Shown here one piece after another: positions 6,299 to 8,636 of a stretch of DNA of 8,636 nucleotides; positions within the stretch are counted from its first letter, which is position 1, and every line of letters starts with the position of its first letter. Under the pieces are notes generated by a model. It was given only the letters and a program-made list of their open reading frames with translations. It was not told the origin of the DNA and searched no databases. Both the position numbers and the translations under genes were made by a program. Origin of the DNA: Desulfuromonadales bacterium (GTDB taxonomy: Bacteria > Desulfobacterota > Desulfuromonadia > Desulfuromonadales > BM103); NCBI GenBank assembly GCA_030640215.1, contig DAOWJU010000137.1:1-8636 (forward strand), in the 5' to 3' direction.

Positions 6299-7470
6299 CC
6301 GGCAAACTCCCTGTAAACCGCAAGGATCTTTGCCGAGGCATGTTCAAGATCAAGCGCATCGTGACTGGCCATGACCGTCGCACGCAGACGACAACGTCCC
6401 GAAGCAACAGTAGGCGGACGTATGCCCTGCAGGAAGATGCCCTCTTCAAGCAAGCGACCGGTCATCTGCATGGTCGGCTCCGGGTCTTTGGTCAACACCG
6501 GGATAATCTGTGTGCGACTACCGAGCAGATCCATGCCGCCAGCGATCAACGACTCTGATAGTTGAACCCGGTTGCGCTCCAGTTTTTCACGCAGCTTTCT
6601 GCCCTCGACACTGTCGACCAGATCAAATGCCGCCATAGCGGCGGCCGGAACCCCGGGTGGCAAACTGGTGGAAAAGATAAAAGAGCGACTACGATTAATC
6701 AGCGTATCAATGACCACTCGTTCTGCGGCAAGATAGGCCCCGCTACAGCCCAAGGCTTTACCGAGCGTGCCCATGTGCAGATCAATGCGTTCGAGACAGT
6801 TGAGATGCTCGCCCGTGCCCCGGCCTTTTTCACCCAACACTCCTGTGCCGTGGGCATCATCAACCATCAGCAGGGCATCATACGCCTCTTTCAGCTCACA
6901 GAGCTCCGCCAAGGGAGCCATATCGCCATCCATACTGAAAACACCGTCGGTGACAATCAACCAACGGCCCTTCCGATTCGGCTTTTCCTGCTCCATAAGT
7001 TCGGCCAGGGCAACCGTATCGCAATGGGGGTAGACAATGGTGCGGGCTTGAGCCAATCGGCAGCCATCAATAATTGAGGCATGATTAAGCTCATCGGAGA
7101 AGATGACATCATCCGGGCCAAGCAAACCTTGCATGATTCCTGTATTGGCTGCATAACCTGAGTTGAAGAGCAGAGCGGCTGGAGTTCCCTTGAAGGCGGC
7201 AATGCGTTCTTCAAGGGCGGCATGAGTCGGCATGGTGCCGGAGACCAGGCGGCTGGCGCCAGAACCGGTGCCAAGCTCTCGGGTCGCTGCAACCATCTTT
7301 TCAATCAGGGCTGGGTGGTCGGCAATACCGAGATAGTTATTAGAGCAAAGGAGCAGGACTTCACGACCGTTGACGTGCACCTTCGGTCCCTGGCCACCCT
7401 CAACAGTTCGTAGAGAACGCAACATTCCCCGTTGCTCAAGTTGGTCGAGTTCACGTTGCCAGTCATTCAT
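6295..7470 (-). CDS. bioF: 8-amino-7-oxononanoate synthase BioF
   Basis: This PLP-dependent enzyme of 391 residues condenses L-alanine with a pimeloyl thioester (CoA or ACP) and releases CO2 to give 8-amino-7-oxononanoate (KAPA). Key features are LCSNNYLGIADHP (41-53), GTGSGASRLVSGT (67-79), FNSGYAANTG (102-111), H130 in DELNHAS, DDAHGTGVLG (204-213; D204 and H207 contact PLP), GTLGKALG (234-241; Schiff-base Lys238) and FIFSTSLPP (264-272). The frame is open upstream to 7602, but residues typical of BioF begin at the ATG at 7470. That ATG overlaps the bioW stop by 8 bases (ATGAATGA), and the result has the usual length. Only a weak GGA precedes it, so coupling to bioW translation is likely. 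It is the shared step after both pimelate routes encoded in this operon. Confidence 0.95.
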   Translation of the reverse strand: MNDWQRELDQLEQRGMLRSLRTVEGGQGPKVHVNGREVLLLCSNNYLGIADHPALIEKMVAATRELGTGSGASRLVSGTMPTHAALEERIAAFKGTPAALLFNSGYAANTGIMQGLLGPDDVIFSDELNHASIIDGCRLAQARTIVYPHCDTVALAELMEQEKPNRKGRWLIVTDGVFSMDGDMAPLAELCELKEAYDALLMVDDAHGTGVLGEKGRGTGEHLNCLERIDLHMGTLGKALGCSGAYLAAERVVIDTLINRSRSFIFSTSLPPGVPAAAMAAFDLVDSVEGRKLREKLERNRVQLSESLIAGGMDLLGSRTQIIPVLTKDPEPTMQMTGRLLEEGIFLQGIRPPTVASGRCRLRATVMASHDALDLEHASAKILAVYREFAG

Positions 7471-8272
7471 CAGCAGGTATCCATTTTTTAGCGGTTGATA
7501 TGGTTCCGGAAGCATTGAACAAAACGACCTGACACTCCAGATAGTCGACGAGTTCTTCGAGCGAAGTCTTTGCCTGGTCAATGAAGAAAACTCGCCCGCC
7601 ACATGAGTCGCCAGCCAACTTCAGATCAGAAATCCGTTGATAACCAGCTTGTGGATCAGCGACATAGCCAATGGTATAATTCGGGTCGTCAGACCAGCAG
7701 AGTTCTGCAACGATACCAGGTGCGCCGAGAACCTTGCCCGCCAGCACCAGAGCCTCCAGAACACGATGATGACCAAGACCCGCCGCTGCCAAATCAGACT
7801 CTAACGCAGACCGACACTCTGGAGACAGATCCATCCGGGAAACCCTGACACCGCGAGCCGGGTCTGCCTCAAGGCGTTTGCCGCTGCTTGCATCCATGAT
7901 CAAGGCCCCGCGCATGACAGTGCCTCCAGGCCCGGCACCGCTGGCAAGCAACGCTACCGCCCGGGTTGCAATCTCTGGCTGGACACCGGCCCTGGCCAGC
8001 AGGCAACTGGCGACACGATGGCCTGCCTGCCAATCAGGCGCTATGTAGGTAGAGAGATCGGGAAGCTGTGCATAGAGAACCGTTGTCGGATCAATTTTCT
8101 CCACGCTACACTGAATTTCATCAGCCAGTTCACCGGGACAAGTCATTGCACGTTCAGTCAGGGCAGCAGTCACTTCACTGACTTCAGCCTGGGGGACAAT
8201 CCGCTCTGCACCAGTAAGGTGTTGACCATGGTAAGACGCCCGCATGCGCACTGAATAAAGGGAGGGACTCAT
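7463..8272 (-). CDS. bioW: 6-carboxyhexanoate-CoA ligase BioW (pimeloyl-CoA synthetase)
   Basis: This 269-residue enzyme joins free pimelate to CoA with ATP through a pimeloyl-adenylate, giving pimeloyl-CoA for BioF. The family's signature blocks appear in order: YSVRMRAS (6-13), TGAERIVP (20-27), MRGALIMD (120-127), RGVRVSRMD (140-148), EALVLAGKVLGAPGIVAE (173-190), LCWSDDPNYTIGYVA (191-205), GYQRI (210-214) and GGRVFFID (225-232). The length matches stand-alone BioW. I chose the ATG at 8272 because family members start just before YSVRMRAS. The ATG at 8290 and TTG at 8299 lie within or upstream of the predicted -10 box. No Shine-Dalgarno is visible, and the mRNA may be almost leaderless. 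It is the first gene of the bioWFHC operon. Confidence 0.93.
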   Translation of the reverse strand: MSPSLYSVRMRASYHGQHLTGAERIVPQAEVSEVTAALTERAMTCPGELADEIQCSVEKIDPTTVLYAQLPDLSTYIAPDWQAGHRVASCLLARAGVQPEIATRAVALLASGAGPGGTVMRGALIMDASSGKRLEADPARGVRVSRMDLSPECRSALESDLAAAGLGHHRVLEALVLAGKVLGAPGIVAELCWSDDPNYTIGYVADPQAGYQRISDLKLAGDSCGGRVFFIDQAKTSLEELVDYLECQVVLFNASGTISTAKKWIPADE

Positions 8273-8280
8273 GGGGGAAG

Positions 8281-8309
8281 AAATTATCATTGCTGCCAAG
8301 ACTTGTCAA
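8281..8309 (-). promoter_or_regulatory. Promoter of the bioWFHC operon
   Basis: On the minus strand a perfect TTGACA -35 box (8309-8304) is followed by overlapping -10 choices: GATAAT at 8288-8283 (15-base spacing) or TAATTT at 8286-8281 (17-base spacing). Either would start RNA at about 8274-8276, only a few bases before the bioW ATG at 8272. The -35 box lies inside the left arm of the BirA-like operator, so repressor binding would block RNA polymerase directly. Confidence 0.6.
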
Positions 8310-8333
8310 CCTCGCCAGAAAACCGGTTAACAA
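8303..8333. promoter_or_regulatory. BirA-like biotin operator
   Basis: TTGTCAACC (8303-8311) and GGTTAACAA (8325-8333) form an inverted repeat with 8 of 9 positions matching and a 13-base spacer. The form resembles the BirA operator (TTGTAAACC, gap, GGTTTACAA), although known spacers are usually slightly longer, about 14-16. It overlaps the -35 box of the bio promoter, as expected for biotin-responsive repression by a BirA with an N-terminal helix-turn-helix. The birA gene is not in this window, so the regulator is inferred. Confidence 0.6.
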
Positions 8334-8354
8334 TCCTTTTCACTTGGGTTAATC

Positions 8355-8364
8355 ATGTGATAAT
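8355..8364 (+). promoter_or_regulatory. Possible extended -10 promoter of the CcsA-family gene
   Basis: TGTGATAAT (8356-8364) has an extended -10 form (TG before GATAAT), about 47 bases upstream of the ATG at 8411. The region where a -35 would lie (TTTTCA, 8337-8342) is a poor match. The BirA-like operator lies just upstream at 8303-8333, so the two divergent promoters are close together. Support is limited to this sequence match. Confidence 0.25.
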
Positions 8365-8410
8365 GTTAGCTTTCTTCATATAAAATCAGACTTTGCAACA
8401 GGCTACAGTA

Positions 8411-8636
8411 ATGTCCAAGACACTCTTATATCTTCTTTTTACAACCTACGCGACAGCAACTGTCGGCTACCTGGTCCATCTAGCCTGGAGACGAGCTATT
8501 ATCGCCAGGATGTCACTGGCCCTGATAGCTGCCGGTGTCCTGCTGCAGACCGGATTGCTTGGCCACCGTTGGTGGCTGGCAGGTTATCTACCGGTCACTA
8601 ACCTTTTTGCCACGCTCTTCTTCTTCAGTTGGGCGC
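8411..8636 (+). CDS. CcsA/CcsB/HemX-family membrane protein, N-terminal part (cut by window end)
   Basis: Seventy-five codons are visible, from the ATG at 8411 to the window edge. They encode a transmembrane helix (about 4-25), a short basic stretch WRRAIIAR (26-33), a second helix (about 34-50), then PVTNLFATLFFFSWA (61-75). That last block resembles the conserved P-hydrophobic-N-L-(Y/F) segment near the N-terminus of CcsA/ResC/CcsB cytochrome c assembly proteins and related HemX proteins. Full-length members handle heme export and cytochrome c maturation, or accompany hemA in heme synthesis; the visible part cannot tell these apart. A weak AGG precedes the ATG. It is transcribed divergently from the bio operon. 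Confidence 0.65.
   Translation, partial: MSKTLLYLLFTTYATATVGYLVHLAWRRAIIARMSLALIAAGVLLQTGLLGHRWWLAGYLPVTNLFATLFFFSWA

Noticed and set aside
6562..7077. A 171-codon open frame antisense to bioF
   Set aside because: It is the mirror of a clearly coding bioF region, has no ribosome binding site or family resemblance, and its length is explained by bioF codon composition.
7471..7602. A longer bioF with 44 extra N-terminal residues
   Set aside because: The extension lies wholly inside bioW and has a composition unlike BioF. The family start is reached at the ATG at 7470, which gives the usual length.
8273..8299. A longer bioW starting at TTG 8299 or ATG 8290
   Set aside because: The extra residues do not resemble the BioW N-terminus, and these codons fall within or upstream of the predicted -10 box.
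1..8636. CRISPR arrays, insertion sequences, toxin-antitoxin or phage-defence genes
   Set aside because: No regularly spaced repeats, transposase or integrase motifs, or small paired toxin/antitoxin frames were seen. All substantial frames are explained by housekeeping genes.

Overview
The window looks like a chromosomal stretch of a Gram-negative anaerobe, most likely a Desulfuromonadales-type deltaproteobacterium. That placement is inferred from the mix of genes: a CBS/DRTGG-domain family II pyrophosphatase, a DUF3108 secreted protein, a prokaryotic CaCA antiporter, a cytochrome c/heme-type CcsA-family membrane protein and a BioW-containing biotin operon. No rRNA or species marker is present. 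Nothing suggests a recent mobile element: there is no transposase, integrase or long repeat.

Layout. (1) Bases 1-500: a tRNA-Leu(CAA) gene with its -10 box and a strong terminator, then a gene-poor stretch. That stretch holds a good promoter at 373-401 feeding an ~85-nt two-hairpin transcript whose terminator loop is almost pure C, a candidate small RNA. (2) 619-4036, minus strand: a three-gene operon read as CaCA antiporter, DUF3108 lipid/periplasmic-type secreted protein, and Mn-dependent CBS-DRTGG pyrophosphatase. The genes are joined by ATGA overlaps. (3) 4037-4539: a divergent promoter region with a TTGACT-N7-AGTCAA palindrome, then a small ArsR/SmtB-family regulator with three cysteines. 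(4) 4590-4634: a perfect 20-bp bidirectional terminator shared by arsR and the biotin operon. (5) 4674-8272, minus strand: the biotin operon bioW-bioF-bioH-bioC, with every junction overlapping. (6) 8273-8410: divergent control region with a BirA-like operator over a consensus -35. (7) 8411-end, plus strand: the first 75 codons of a CcsA/CcsB/HemX-family membrane protein, cut by the window edge.

How the genes work together. BioW activates free pimelate to pimeloyl-CoA. BioC and BioH are the two special enzymes of the other route, which builds pimeloyl-ACP through methyl-ester-disguised fatty acid synthesis. BioF condenses either pimeloyl thioester with alanine to give KAPA. Having both pimelate routes in one operon with a single BioF is the most notable feature of the window. 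bioA, bioD and bioB are not here. The antiporter operon lies divergent to ArsR, which suggests but does not prove that the regulator controls cation export together with a Mn-dependent pyrophosphatase.

The best candidates for something undescribed are the C-loop small RNA at about 408-490 and the doubled pimelate supply of the biotin operon with its BirA-like operator and nearly leaderless bioW transcript.
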